DNA of 25,652 bases from CAZWHE01 sp964633825. Lineage in GTDB: Bacteria; Planctomycetota; B15-G4; CAYZWU01. Under the pieces are notes generated by a model. The model saw nothing but the letters and a program-made list of their open reading frames with translations, did no database searches and had not been told where the DNA came from. Positions 17,001-23,850 of the stretch are shown here, piece after piece. The stretch is from assembly GCA_964633825.1 (NCBI GenBank), contig CAZWHE010000045.1, positions 1 to 25,652 on the forward strand, in the 5' to 3' direction. Both the position numbers and the translations under genes were made by a program. Each line of letters begins with the position of its first letter. Positions within the stretch are counted from its first letter, which is position 1.

Positions 17001-19246
17001 CCCGCGTTGTGACGCTCGGCTTCCTTCAGCGCGCGACCGAACAGGGAAAGCGCGTCCTTTACGCGGCCCCGGTAGGCATCGACCTTTCCTTTGAGAGCCA
17101 GCACTCTGAACATTCCCGGATAATCGGCCGCTTTATCCATGCGGAGCGCTTCGTCGGCCAGGCTCTCGGCTCTTCCGAGGTGGCCCGTGGCGATACGGGT
17201 CTCGATCGACCGGATCAGCCGGGGAACCGCCTCGTCGACATGACCGCTTCTGGCCCAGTGAACGGCGGCCTCTTCATCGTCGGCCTGGATATGAGCCGCC
17301 CGCTCGTGGTGCTCTTTTTTCACCTCCGGCGGCAGACTGTCATAGACGAGGCGGCGCAGAGTGAAACCCTGCAAAGCCACGGTATCGCTTCCGCGCCCCG
17401 GAAAGAGGGTGACCAGCCCCCGGTCCCTGAGCGATAGAACGAGCTTTCTCAGGTCCCGCTCGGGCCACATCTCCTTGATTACCTTTTCATCCACTCCTTC
17501 GAAAAAGACGGACAGGAACCGGACCACTTCTTTTTCATCGTCCGGAAGTGATTCGAGAGAGATTCCCATGAGCTGATCCAAGCCGTCGAAGCTGATCCCG
17601 GCCAGGCGCTTCTCGTGAAACCTGTATTCACCCATTTCGAAACCGATCACTCCCGAGGCCACGAGATGGATCAGCGTCTGTTTCAGGTCCACGAAATCGA
17701 CCGTTGCGGCGGGACAGAGAAGGTCCGCGAGAGAAGGAGACACCTCTCTCCATTCTAAAAGACGGGCGAGAAACTCCAAAGCTTCCTGGCGCGCGAGACG
17801 ACCCGCTGGAAAGAGGGTCGCCTGCCCGCTCCCGGCCAGATCGAGATCCTCAGCCATCTCACCGGGAGTGTCGGGAAGGAAGAGAACGATCCTCATCTTT
17901 CCCGAAGAAGCCTGAGAAACCAGTTTCTGCAATATCCGGCTGATCCTTCCATCCGAGACGGGTTTTTTATTCATCACAAGAAGCAAAAGCGACTCCTGTC
18001 CGCTCTCATTGACCGCCCTCTCGAGACCCATGAATCCGTTGTCGCTTTCCCGGAGCCCCGTCTCGGCCGATTTCGTCCCGGCGAAGACCCCGCTCAGAGC
18101 GGCTTCCGCTTCGGCCATGAGATCGGGCCAGGATTCCTCGCCCCCATCGAAGATCAGAACAGAGGACTGCACACCGGCAACGGAAGCGATGAAATGGACC
18201 CGCTCGGCAAGAAGGCGCGCGTATTCCGGTGATGAAAGAAGGACGAGGGGCTTACCCCCCTCCCCGGAAATTCCGAGTTCTTTTTCGATTTTCCCGGCTT
18301 CATGATCGAGAAGCAGCGGGGTGCTCGACTTGATCAGCCCCGAGAGCGTGGTCCGGGTCACAAGATCGAGATCGGCTCCGGACTGATCGGACAGGTCTTT
18401 CAGGGCTTCGTGCGCTGATATATATCGCTGATTCGGGTTCCTTTTGAGAAACTTCTCCAGAACATTGAGAACAGAAGCCGGAACTCCCGCGGGTATTTCA
18501 GAAGGAAGGTTGAGCTCGGAATCCAGCCTGGCCCGAATCGATGCTTCCGGCGTCGAGATATCGAATGGAAGTGTTTTGAAAAGAACCTGAAAGATCATCA
18601 GCCCCAGAGAGTAGAGGTCGGAGGAGATGTGGGCCCCTTCTCCCTCCAGGACTTCGGGAGCCATGTAGAGCAGAGTTCCCGAGGGGCCCCCTCCATGCTC
18701 CTTCGATTCGGGTGCATTCCCGGCCCCGGTAATGGTTCGCGCAAGGCCGAAATCGATGATCCAGGGGGTGGCGCCGCCGCCGCTTCCCGAATCATCGGCA
18801 ATGAGAACGTTGGACGGCTTGAGATCGCCGTGAACAATTCCCCTTCCGTGAAGGAAGTCGAGGGCCCGGAGGATGTGGGCCAGCACGGACAGAACGGCAT
18901 CCAGCGGGCGGCCTTCAAGGCCTTCCACAAAATCCCGTCCTTCAACGGGAGGGGTTGTGAAATAGAAGAGCTCTTCGTCCCGGTCCAGCCCGCAGCCGAT
19001 AACGGGCAGAATCGAAGGAAAATCGATGCCGGCGAGCTTTCCGAACTCGTCAAAAGCCTTTTCCGAGACCGCGCCCATTCCGCCGGTTTGAAAAGCCTTC
19101 ATCACCAACTCGGCCCGGCCGGCTCGATCGAAGACCCTGTATACGGCCCGTTCGATCCTTCCGGCCGGAGAGCTCTTTCTTTCGGCGAGGACCTCGTCGA
19201 TCCTGTAGCGCCCTCCCGCAATCAGGCGGCCGCGATGCTCCTCCAA
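14003..19246 (-). CDS. Giant Ser/Thr kinase - TPR - GAF - sigma-54 activator fusion
   Basis: A 1747-residue cytoplasmic regulator that joins a eukaryotic-type kinase to a sigma-54 transcription activator. Kinase domain, about 10-285: VMK lysine at 50, HGDLKPSN (139-146), IIDFGLA (163-169), GTLLYMAPEVL (190-200). Its glycine-rich loop is replaced by a longer, glycine-poor segment. About 325-660 looks like the ATPase part of AAA/STAND-kinase fusions, but GISGEGGKP stands where a Walker A would be, so ATP binding there is doubtful. TPR-like helical repeats fill about 665-1190. A GAF domain lies at about 1245-1400, then a coiled coil. The AAA+ domain has Walker A GESGTGKE (from 1469), GAFTGA (about 1514) and Walker B GTLFLDEIGD. 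A Fis-type HTH ends the protein (GNKSKTAKALGMSLRGLYKK). Start is TTG 19246, 4 nt after a GAGGAGGG site. Such proteins open sigma-54 promoters. The signal sensed is unknown. Confidence 0.9.
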   Translation of the reverse strand: MEEHRGRLIAGGRYRIDEVLAERKSSPAGRIERAVYRVFDRAGRAELVMKAFQTGGMGAVSEKAFDEFGKLAGIDFPSILPVIGCGLDRDEELFYFTTPPVEGRDFVEGLEGRPLDAVLSVLAHILRALDFLHGRGIVHGDLKPSNVLIADDSGSGGGATPWIIDFGLARTITGAGNAPESKEHGGGPSGTLLYMAPEVLEGEGAHISSDLYSLGLMIFQVLFKTLPFDISTPEASIRARLDSELNLPSEIPAGVPASVLNVLEKFLKRNPNQRYISAHEALKDLSDQSGADLDLVTRTTLSGLIKSSTPLLLDHEAGKIEKELGISGEGGKPLVLLSSPEYARLLAERVHFIASVAGVQSSVLIFDGGEESWPDLMAEAEAALSGVFAGTKSAETGLRESDNGFMGLERAVNESGQESLLLLVMNKKPVSDGRISRILQKLVSQASSGKMRIVLFLPDTPGEMAEDLDLAGSGQATLFPAGRLARQEALEFLARLLEWREVSPSLADLLCPAATVDFVDLKQTLIHLVASGVIGFEMGEYRFHEKRLAGISFDGLDQLMGISLESLPDDEKEVVRFLSVFFEGVDEKVIKEMWPERDLRKLVLSLRDRGLVTLFPGRGSDTVALQGFTLRRLVYDSLPPEVKKEHHERAAHIQADDEEAAVHWARSGHVDEAVPRLIRSIETRIATGHLGRAESLADEALRMDKAADYPGMFRVLALKGKVDAYRGRVKDALSLFGRALKEAERHNAGPDEKAELLIERARSFERTGDASKAIACYDEALALNISDKALEARIRSYRAYSVYRMHRFDEALLDLEEALKLMGKTESEDRAATCNRYGTVLFSLGRFVDAEARYRESVRIFESIGKSRYAAGPYYNLGRVLRARGRKNEAVEHMKKAAEFSRENKETYSVCTILTGLSKTYIEMGELTESRRCALDAQAVAEQLGSKRNLAFLCENLGEIALKEGDPDRTEEYADKCDTIWQGLGDERSRSKACLLRAERCTRLALFDEAEKWIGRARDLSGEAPTDPASLEWARIEAEFLLASGRFDEVPAAVESAVGAASEMHAREGEAVLRNLLARALAALGKGQEALREAESALGLLVDVEIPDLKGVVMTTRCAAQRVLGKPDETAAREVISRIQAPGFRDALAEAYLELAKTLRCRFEMEGGIQDLDSARQVLREAENIAESLRYEALLREVKKEEKNLTEITGTAGNGDHELIRRLADMERLQEITRIINSEMDLKKLLDLIVDTALEMTGALRGFIILVKRGQLHFEAARNIAEENINNPEFEVSHSIAKNVALSGNPVSASNAQADDRFRDAVSISELKLQSVLCVPLKAKDDILGSLYIDNHKAINAFDEYDLKVMTVFANQAGIALGNADLLKQNIEKQQDLARSKAEIERLNKELRNTVSNQAEELVTVKGSLEVKQRQLELKYSYDNIVTRSSAMHEVLKVLDRVTPSDFPVIILGESGTGKELVASAIHYNGPRCKADFVSINCAAVVEPLIESELFGYKKGAFTGADKDKAGLFELADKGTLFLDEIGDMSLEVQKRLLRVLQSGEFMRVGGKDVIKVDVRVISATNKDIYRMVKEGSFREDLFYRLNVVIVKLPPLRDRKEDIPLLVDHFQKLHGQGVRSDRKTLETDAVEELLRYDWKGNVRELENMIRNLVHLDAAHQQVSRKDILSLLNIGKESEVTGLSLKEQMEQFEKMRILKELDLYKGNKSKTAKALGMSLRGLYKKLNKYEIR

Positions 19247-19295
19247 GTTTCCCTCCTCGGACGATCCTATTAAACCATGTCGCTTTCAACAATAT

Positions 19296-19325
19296 TTGTC
19301 AGAGCGCGCTTCAATGCTTATTATA
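19296..19325. promoter_or_regulatory. Overlapping divergent promoters between the giant regulator and the secreted protein
   Basis: Plus strand: TTGTCA (19296-19301), a 17-nt spacer and TATTAT (19319-19324), both 5/6 to consensus, 51 nt before the start at 19375. Minus strand: a perfect TATAAT at 19325-19320 with TTTAGA (4/6) 18 nt upstream, leading to the regulator. The two -10 boxes share the same bases, so RNA polymerase should occupy only one direction at a time. The plus-strand promoter is the better one. Confidence 0.5.
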
Positions 19326-19374
19326 GAACACTCAAACCCTGTTTCTAAAGAACATAGAGTCGAGGGATTCGCGT

Positions 19375-20946
19375 ATGTTGAATAGAGACAACGGAACGGC
19401 CGGCTGCCGGGCGATCCCCCGGCGCGCCGTGGAGATCCTGATTCTGCTGATCATTATCGCCCTTCCCGCACAGGCCGACGTCATCCACCTCAAGGGGGGG
19501 CAGAAGATCGAGGGAACGATCAAGACCGAAACACCGGAGTATATCGAGCTCAAAACCCGCTTCGGAACCGTCAAGATCGAAAGATCGAGGATCGTAAAAA
19601 TCGATCGGTGCGACACGTCGGAAGAAGAATACAAAAAAAAGTTCAAAGCCCTGGACAAAAAGAACGCCGATGCCGTCTACGAGCTCGCGCAGTGGTGCAA
19701 AGAGAAGGGGCTAAAAAAAGAGCACAAAAAACTTCTCGAACTGACGCTCAAGGCGAACCCCCAGCACGACGGCGCCAACAAGGAGTCTGGAAAAGTCAAA
19801 TACGACGGGAGGTGGCTCAATCCATCCGAGCTCAACAACTACAAGAAAAGCGAAGAAGAGCGCATGAAGGCCCAGGGGATGGTTCTGCAAAACGGAGAAT
19901 GGATCCCCGAAGCGGAAGCCAAGAAACGAAGGGGCTACCAGCTCTTCGAGGGGGAGTGGATCACCCAGATGGATTACTACCGCCGCCTCGGCGAGCGCGA
20001 CATCGTGAAAACCTTCGGCTATCCCATGACGATCACCGACTCGGAGCACTTCACGATGCGCTCACGCAGCCCGGAAGCCCTTCACCTGGAGTTCCTCGAC
20101 TACTGCGAGCTCGAATACGAGCACTTCTTCATGACATTCAAGCCCGATCCGATCGAAGCGCGCATCATGTACTACTATCCCGTCGCGATCTACATCCTCG
20201 ACGACATCGATACGTGCGATCTCTTCATCGATTCGGGCTATATCGAGAGATACAACCCGCCGCGAAAAATCCTGGACAGGTACGCCCATTCCGACAATTA
20301 CAGCATCTACTTCCCGCGCCCCCTGGTCGTGCTCTCCAAGGGGCGCCACCTCTCGGGGGCGCAGGACAAGCACACGTCCCAGATCGGATTCATGTCCCAC
20401 CACGTAGGCCATATACTGATCAGGCGATTCAAACGGGGCGGGTCCGTGCCGGGCTGGCTCGAAACGGGAGTCGCACACTATTACGAAGGGCTCACAAACT
20501 TTCACCAGACGATCTCGATTTGCGAGTTCAAGGGGTATGAAAATGTGGAGAAGTGGATCGACAACTGGGGCAACTTCCGCAAGTGGAAGAAAAACCTGAT
20601 CAACAAGTCGACGCACAACACCCTCCCCACCATCCGTGAGCTTTTCGATCTCCAGATCGAAACGATGAACTCCCGGCAGATGGCGAAAGCCTGGTCAGCG
20701 GTGACATTTCTCATCAAGAACCACCGAACCGCTTTCGTGGAATACGCCAGGAAAGCACTGGCTCCATACAGGGGGGAGAGAAAGCTTCCGAGCGAAAAAG
20801 CATGGAAAATGGCTTTCGGGAAAATGACGCCCGAGTTCGCCGAAAAGGAATGGCGGGCCTGGATCGTCCAGCAGCCCGGGGTTCCCGGCCGGGAAGACAA
20901 GCTCGCGCTTCCCCTTGCCCCCAAAAAAGGAAAAGACACCGATTGA
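19375..20946 (+). CDS. Secreted protein with Sm-like N-terminus and degenerate peptidase-MA-like domain
   Basis: A 523-residue protein with an N-terminal membrane or signal segment (about 18-34, ILILLIIIALPAQA, likely cleaved after AQA). The mature start DVIHLKGGQKIEGTIKTE followed by FGTVKIERSRIVKID is an Sm-like beta barrel often found at the start of exported proteins in Planctomycetes and related groups. About 85-230 is charged and helical with repeated WLNPSE/GEWIPEAE/GEWITQMD motifs. The C-terminal part resembles gluzincin peptidases of the MA type (DUF1570-like). However, the HExxH site reads HHVGH (342-346), and the downstream WLxEGLA site reads WLETGVAHYYEG, so both expected glutamates are missing or shifted. 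It is probably not a working zinc protease, or a variant one. No partner gene follows; the next gene is convergent. Confidence 0.7.
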   Translation: MLNRDNGTAGCRAIPRRAVEILILLIIIALPAQADVIHLKGGQKIEGTIKTETPEYIELKTRFGTVKIERSRIVKIDRCDTSEEEYKKKFKALDKKNADAVYELAQWCKEKGLKKEHKKLLELTLKANPQHDGANKESGKVKYDGRWLNPSELNNYKKSEEERMKAQGMVLQNGEWIPEAEAKKRRGYQLFEGEWITQMDYYRRLGERDIVKTFGYPMTITDSEHFTMRSRSPEALHLEFLDYCELEYEHFFMTFKPDPIEARIMYYYPVAIYILDDIDTCDLFIDSGYIERYNPPRKILDRYAHSDNYSIYFPRPLVVLSKGRHLSGAQDKHTSQIGFMSHHVGHILIRRFKRGGSVPGWLETGVAHYYEGLTNFHQTISICEFKGYENVEKWIDNWGNFRKWKKNLINKSTHNTLPTIRELFDLQIETMNSRQMAKAWSAVTFLIKNHRTAFVEYARKALAPYRGERKLPSEKAWKMAFGKMTPEFAEKEWRAWIVQQPGVPGREDKLALPLAPKKGKDTD

Positions 20947-21000
20947 TGACCCGCCCGCATTCTGAAGGAAAGCGGAATCCTTCGGGACCGCCCGGCCGTT

Positions 21001-21495
21001 TCAGGAATCCATCAGCTTCCTGATCAGCGCATCCAGATCGCACAGCCTCACCTCGTCATCGGTCAGAGGAGGCTGTTCTCTGAACTTCCTGTATTCCTCG
21101 AGAGACGTGAATTCCACGTATTCGCGGAAAGACATCTTCGAATCGTGCCGTCCCCCTTCTCCTGAAGGACATTCGAGAGCTTTCACGGGACCGCTGCCGG
21201 GCAGAGCCTTTCTTTCCTCGATCATCTTCTTTTCCATAAGAAGGCGGGCCTTGATGCACATTTCCAAGGATTGGGTCAGGTTCCGGCTCACGGCAGCAAG
21301 CCTTTTTCCGTCCCCCTTTTTCTGATCGAGCAAAGCTTCCACTTTGCTCAAAGCGATCTGGACCACGCTCTGGAGAGCCACGAGCCGCCGGAAGAGCTGC
21401 CGTCTGTATTCCCGCAACAGGGTATCTTCCAGAGATGCAAAAGTTTCTTCCTTCTCGGAAGGGCCTTCTCTATGCCGCGGTTCACTCTCTCTCAT
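21001..21495 (-). CDS. Small helical protein of unknown function under a sigma-54-type promoter
   Basis: I do not recognise this 164-residue soluble protein. I choose ATG 21495 (MRESEPRHREG) because AGGAG lies 9 nt before it. The frame is open upstream to 21696, but that stretch contains the promoter and is not protein-like. Residues about 18-100 are long charged helices (LLREYRRQLFRRLVALQSVV, LMEKKMIEERKAL) that could form a coiled coil. A glycine/proline-rich linker follows, then a conserved-looking C-terminal block, MSFREYVEFTSLEEYRKFRE and LCDLDALIRKLMDS. There is no signal peptide or membrane segment. The promoter in front makes it a likely member of a sigma-54 regulon. It converges on the 523-residue secreted protein gene with a 54-bp gap. 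Confidence 0.6.
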   Translation of the reverse strand: MRESEPRHREGPSEKEETFASLEDTLLREYRRQLFRRLVALQSVVQIALSKVEALLDQKKGDGKRLAAVSRNLTQSLEMCIKARLLMEKKMIEERKALPGSGPVKALECPSGEGGRHDSKMSFREYVEFTSLEEYRKFREQPPLTDDEVRLCDLDALIRKLMDS

Positions 21496-21574
21496 CGAAC
21501 AGGGCTCCTGTAAAAATCGAAAGACGAAAATAAGATTGAAACCATCGAAGGTTATATGGGCTGTTTTTGATACT

Positions 21575-21590
21575 TGCACGTGCCGTGCCA
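21575..21590 (-). promoter_or_regulatory. Sigma-54 (-24/-12) promoter of the 164-residue protein gene
   Basis: Read on the minus strand, the site is TGGCACGGCACGTGCA. Compared with the sigma-54 consensus TGGCACRNNNNTTGCW, only one position differs (G for the first T of TTGC). The invariant GG (21589-21588) and GC (21577-21576) are exactly 10 bp apart, as required. Transcription should start near 21564, giving a leader of about 70 nt before the AGGAG site and ATG 21495. Sigma-54 promoters are silent without an AAA+ activator, and one is encoded at 14003-19246. Confidence 0.7.
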
Positions 21591-21709
21591 GTCGAACAAG
21601 GAAGGAGCTGCAAAAGATCTGTTTAATTTTTTTGAGGGGATTTCCAGGGAGGTTTTTGGCGAAACGATTTTGATCGCTTATTAAACCTTCAGGCAAGCCG
21701 ATTTAGAAC

Positions 21710-21723
21710 TCATATCGATATGA
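21710..21723. promoter_or_regulatory. 14-bp perfect palindrome, possible activator binding site
   Basis: TCATATCGATATGA is perfectly symmetric and centred about 150 bp upstream of the predicted sigma-54 start point. Enhancer sites bound by Fis-type activators are usually dyads at about this distance. Binding is inference. AT-rich palindromes of this length can also arise by chance. Confidence 0.35.
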
Positions 21724-21904
21724 AACGGATTCTTCCGGAGAAACAGCAGGAAGGGATTTCAATATTAAAATTAATCAATTTGACAATCTGGAGAAGGGGT
21801 TTTTCATATTTTCGTTCAGAATTATAGACACGCCATAATCGTATCTCCAGAAAGCGTGCTCTCGGGTATTTTCAGCGTTTTATGCCGGATATCATTTGAA
21901 AGAC

Positions 21905-21940
21905 AAAAAAAGCGCACCCACCCCGCCGGGCCGGCACGCT
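21905..21940 (-). terminator. Rho-independent terminator of tRNA-Gly
   Basis: On the minus strand, AGCGTGCC (21940-21933) pairs with GGTGCGCT (21918-21911) in an 8-bp stem with two G-U pairs and a GC-rich loop, followed directly by T at 21910-21905. It begins 11 nt after the 3' end of the tRNA gene. Confidence 0.75.
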
Positions 21941-21951
21941 TCGGTTTTCTT

Positions 21952-22026
21952 TGGAGCGGGTGAAGGGAATTGAACCCTCGACAACAACGTTGGCAACGTT
22001 GTGCTCTACCACTGAGCTACACCCGC
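21952..22026 (-). tRNA. trnG: tRNA-Gly (anticodon GCC), CCA encoded
   Basis: On the minus strand the gene begins GCGGGTG (22026-22020), which pairs with CACCCGC at the 3' end. The D arm holds TAGCTCAGTGGTAGAGCA. The anticodon stem CAACG/CGTTG encloses loop TTGCCAA with anticodon GCC. The T arm has GAGGGTTCAATTCCCTTC. Discriminator T (21955) is followed by an encoded CCA (21954-21952). Total length is 75 nt. It reads GGC and GGT glycine codons. A terminator follows at once, so it is transcribed alone. Confidence 0.97.
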
Positions 22027-22061
22027 TGACAGGTTGAGAACCTTATCATATACCCCCCCAA

Positions 22062-22067
22062 TGTCAA
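22062..22067 (-). promoter_or_regulatory. Candidate -35 box for tRNA-Gly
   Basis: A perfect TTGACA on the minus strand, about 36 nt upstream of the tRNA 5' end. The sequence between is G-rich then TATATGATAAGG. No -10 hexamer fits well at 16-18 nt (TATGAT lies only 11 nt away), so the promoter assignment is tentative. Confidence 0.3.
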
Positions 22068-22237
22068 AGACTATTTCCCCCGTCGCCCCGGGCAGATCGA
22101 GCCTTGGAATCCTTCGCCCCGTCTGCTTCAATTCCAGTGACTTTCTCCAAACAAATACCCATATATAGAGTAACTATACTTGGAATGATCGGATCCCTGG
22201 AAAACCGTAACCTTTTCAATCTGTAAGGAGAATTTCA

Positions 22238-23761
22238 ATGAAAAAGCAATTCAACCCGGCGGCCTGTCTCGCCCTCGCTCTTTTCCTCTTGCTGCCGGCG
22301 GCGGCGGCGGCTCAGGAGGCTGAAACCGGCGACAAGCCAAGCGGGTTTCTCGGAATCTATCTGCCCGAAAGCGACGATGGTTCCGGCGTTGTTGTCGAAA
22401 GCCTCGTCGAAGGCTCTCCCGCCATGAAAGCCGGGCTCCTGCCCGGAGACAAGATCGTTTTCTTCAACAGGAAACCGATCGAAACCAAAGATAATCTGCT
22501 CAATGCTCTCGGACAAACCACGGCAGGAGACAAGGTCGAGCTCGGGTTGATCCGGAACGACAAGGAAACCATTGTTCAGGTCGTTCTGGCAGGGAGGGAA
22601 GAGCCCGCCGCTGAAAAGGAAATGATCATCCGGAAAATGGGCCCCATCAACAGGAAGATCCTCGAGTTCGAGAAACAACAAGGTGAAAAACACCCGATCA
22701 TGGCGATGAAAGTCCTGCCCGAGCAAGCCGGGACAAAAGCCTGCCTCGGCGTCCACATCGAAGAGGGCGAATACACGGTCCTCGTCTCGGACGTGGTCGA
22801 CGGAGGTCCGGCCATGAAATCCGGAATCCGTGGCAACGATCAGATCATCACCCTGAACGGCCGGAGCGTGGAAACTCCAGACCAGCTCTGCAAGCATATG
22901 ACCAAGGTTCGCCCCGGAAAAGCCGTTTCGCTGAAAATCCTGAGAGACGGCCGGATCATCAAAAAGAAGGTGAAGACCGTTCCCTTCGGCAAGATTTTCG
23001 GCGAAGAAGAGATGGCCGTCATAAGCAGCGGGGAATGCGAATCGGGAGAATGCTCCGGAAAGTGCGAATCGGGCTCCGGTGAATGTTCCGGAGAGTGCTC
23101 GGGAGAATGCGGACCGGGCTTCGAATTTCTGACCGAGTTCGAGTGCGATGAAGGCGGCGATTCCTGCGGCGGAGAATGCGGAGGGAAAGCATCCGTCCGG
23201 GTTTCTTGCGGAGATGACGAAGAGTGTAAAACCATCGATCTCGAATGCCTCGAGAACCTTGGAGCTCTCGGATACATCGGCGGCTGCGACGACAACAAAA
23301 TGCCCGGCATGATTAAAAAAATCATCAAAAAAGGACACGGCGAAAAGGACAACTGCATCATTCGCGACTTCTCATTCCCCGGGGGAAAAGGACAAGTCAA
23401 GATCATGATCCTCGGAGATGATGGAGGGGCCTGCGAAAAGAGTATTTGCGTTTCAAAGTGCCTTGAAAAACAGAGCTATTCGCGCGGCGGCCAAGGCTGC
23501 TGCGGAAGCGGCTGCGAACCCCGGAGGGGAGGACATTCCATGGGCCGGCACGGATACGGATGCGGCCCCCGGCACGGCGGACACGGATCGTGCGGACAAG
23601 GCCATGGGTTCTGCGGCCCCCAAAAGATGAATGCCCGATGCGGTTCTCACTATCGCGGTTGCAATGAACGCACCGCCCACGGTTATGGAGGCGGCCACTC
23701 CTGCTATGGAGGCGGCCACTCCTGCTATGGAGGCGGCCACTCCTGCCGCCCCGGGCACTGA
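22238..23761 (+). CDS. Exported double-PDZ protein with Cys/Gly/His-rich tail
   Basis: A 507-residue protein with a clear signal peptide (KKQFNP, then LALALFLLLPAAAAA, cleavage near residue 28). Two PDZ domains follow: about 31-115 (GFLGIYLPESDDGSG, GSPAMKAGLLPGDKIVFFN) and about 168-250 (CLGVHIEEGEYTVL, GGPAMKSGIRGNDQIITLNG). PDZ domains bind C-termini of other proteins. No protease domain is attached, unlike DegP. About 266-290 alternates Glu-Cys with Ser/Gly (ECESGECSGKCESGSGECSG). After a mixed region with further cysteines comes a tail (about 415-507) of Gly, His and Cys ending in three identical YGGGHSC units. Such a tail could bind metal ions or form disulphides in the periplasm or on the surface, which is inference. 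TAAGGAG at 22223-22229 is a near-perfect ribosome-binding site 8 nt before ATG. The gene stands alone between terminators. Confidence 0.8.
   Translation: MKKQFNPAACLALALFLLLPAAAAAQEAETGDKPSGFLGIYLPESDDGSGVVVESLVEGSPAMKAGLLPGDKIVFFNRKPIETKDNLLNALGQTTAGDKVELGLIRNDKETIVQVVLAGREEPAAEKEMIIRKMGPINRKILEFEKQQGEKHPIMAMKVLPEQAGTKACLGVHIEEGEYTVLVSDVVDGGPAMKSGIRGNDQIITLNGRSVETPDQLCKHMTKVRPGKAVSLKILRDGRIIKKKVKTVPFGKIFGEEEMAVISSGECESGECSGKCESGSGECSGECSGECGPGFEFLTEFECDEGGDSCGGECGGKASVRVSCGDDEECKTIDLECLENLGALGYIGGCDDNKMPGMIKKIIKKGHGEKDNCIIRDFSFPGGKGQVKIMILGDDGGACEKSICVSKCLEKQSYSRGGQGCCGSGCEPRRGGHSMGRHGYGCGPRHGGHGSCGQGHGFCGPQKMNARCGSHYRGCNERTAHGYGGGHSCYGGGHSCYGGGHSCRPGH
23684..23746 (+). repeat. Three exact 21-bp tandem repeats in the PDZ protein gene
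   Basis: Three identical 21-bp units (23684-23704, 23705-23725, 23726-23746), each encoding YGGGHSC. The unit length keeps frame, so copy number can change without breaking the protein. The exact identity, including third codon positions, indicates recent duplication or slippage. Confidence 0.95.
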
Positions 23762-23771
23762 AAAAACAGTT

Positions 23772-23810
23772 AAAAAAGGAAGCGGACACGTCTTACCGGC
23801 GTGTCCGCTT
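23772..23810. terminator. Terminator between the convergent PDZ gene and purB
   Basis: AAGCGGACACG (23780-23790) and CGTGTCCGCTT (23800-23810) form a perfect 11-bp stem with a 9-nt loop. On the minus strand the stem is followed by CC and six T (23777-23772), so it is a good purB terminator, 40 nt after the purB stop. On the plus strand it is followed by CTTGTATAT, a poorer T-tract that may still serve the PDZ gene. Confidence 0.85.
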
Positions 23811-23850
23811 CTTGTATATCAGCCCCCTCTTGCCCGATCCCGTAGAGGGA

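Larger units (their letters stand above)
21496..21951. other. 456-bp non-coding region between the helical protein gene and tRNA-Gly
   Basis: Going from left to right it holds the 5' leader of the 164-residue protein, a sigma-54 promoter (21575-21590), a 14-bp palindrome (21710-21723), an AT-rich tract (about 21755-21835) and the terminator of the tRNA gene (21905-21940). No open frame in it looks like protein. Confidence 0.7.

Noticed and set aside
21780..21785. TTGACA on the plus strand as a promoter -35 box
   Set aside because: No good -10 box at 16-18 nt, and the next feature downstream on that strand is more than 450 bp away, past a terminator and a tRNA on the other strand.
23684..23746. 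CRISPR-like array
   Set aside because: The repeats are directly adjacent without spacers and lie in frame within a coding sequence.
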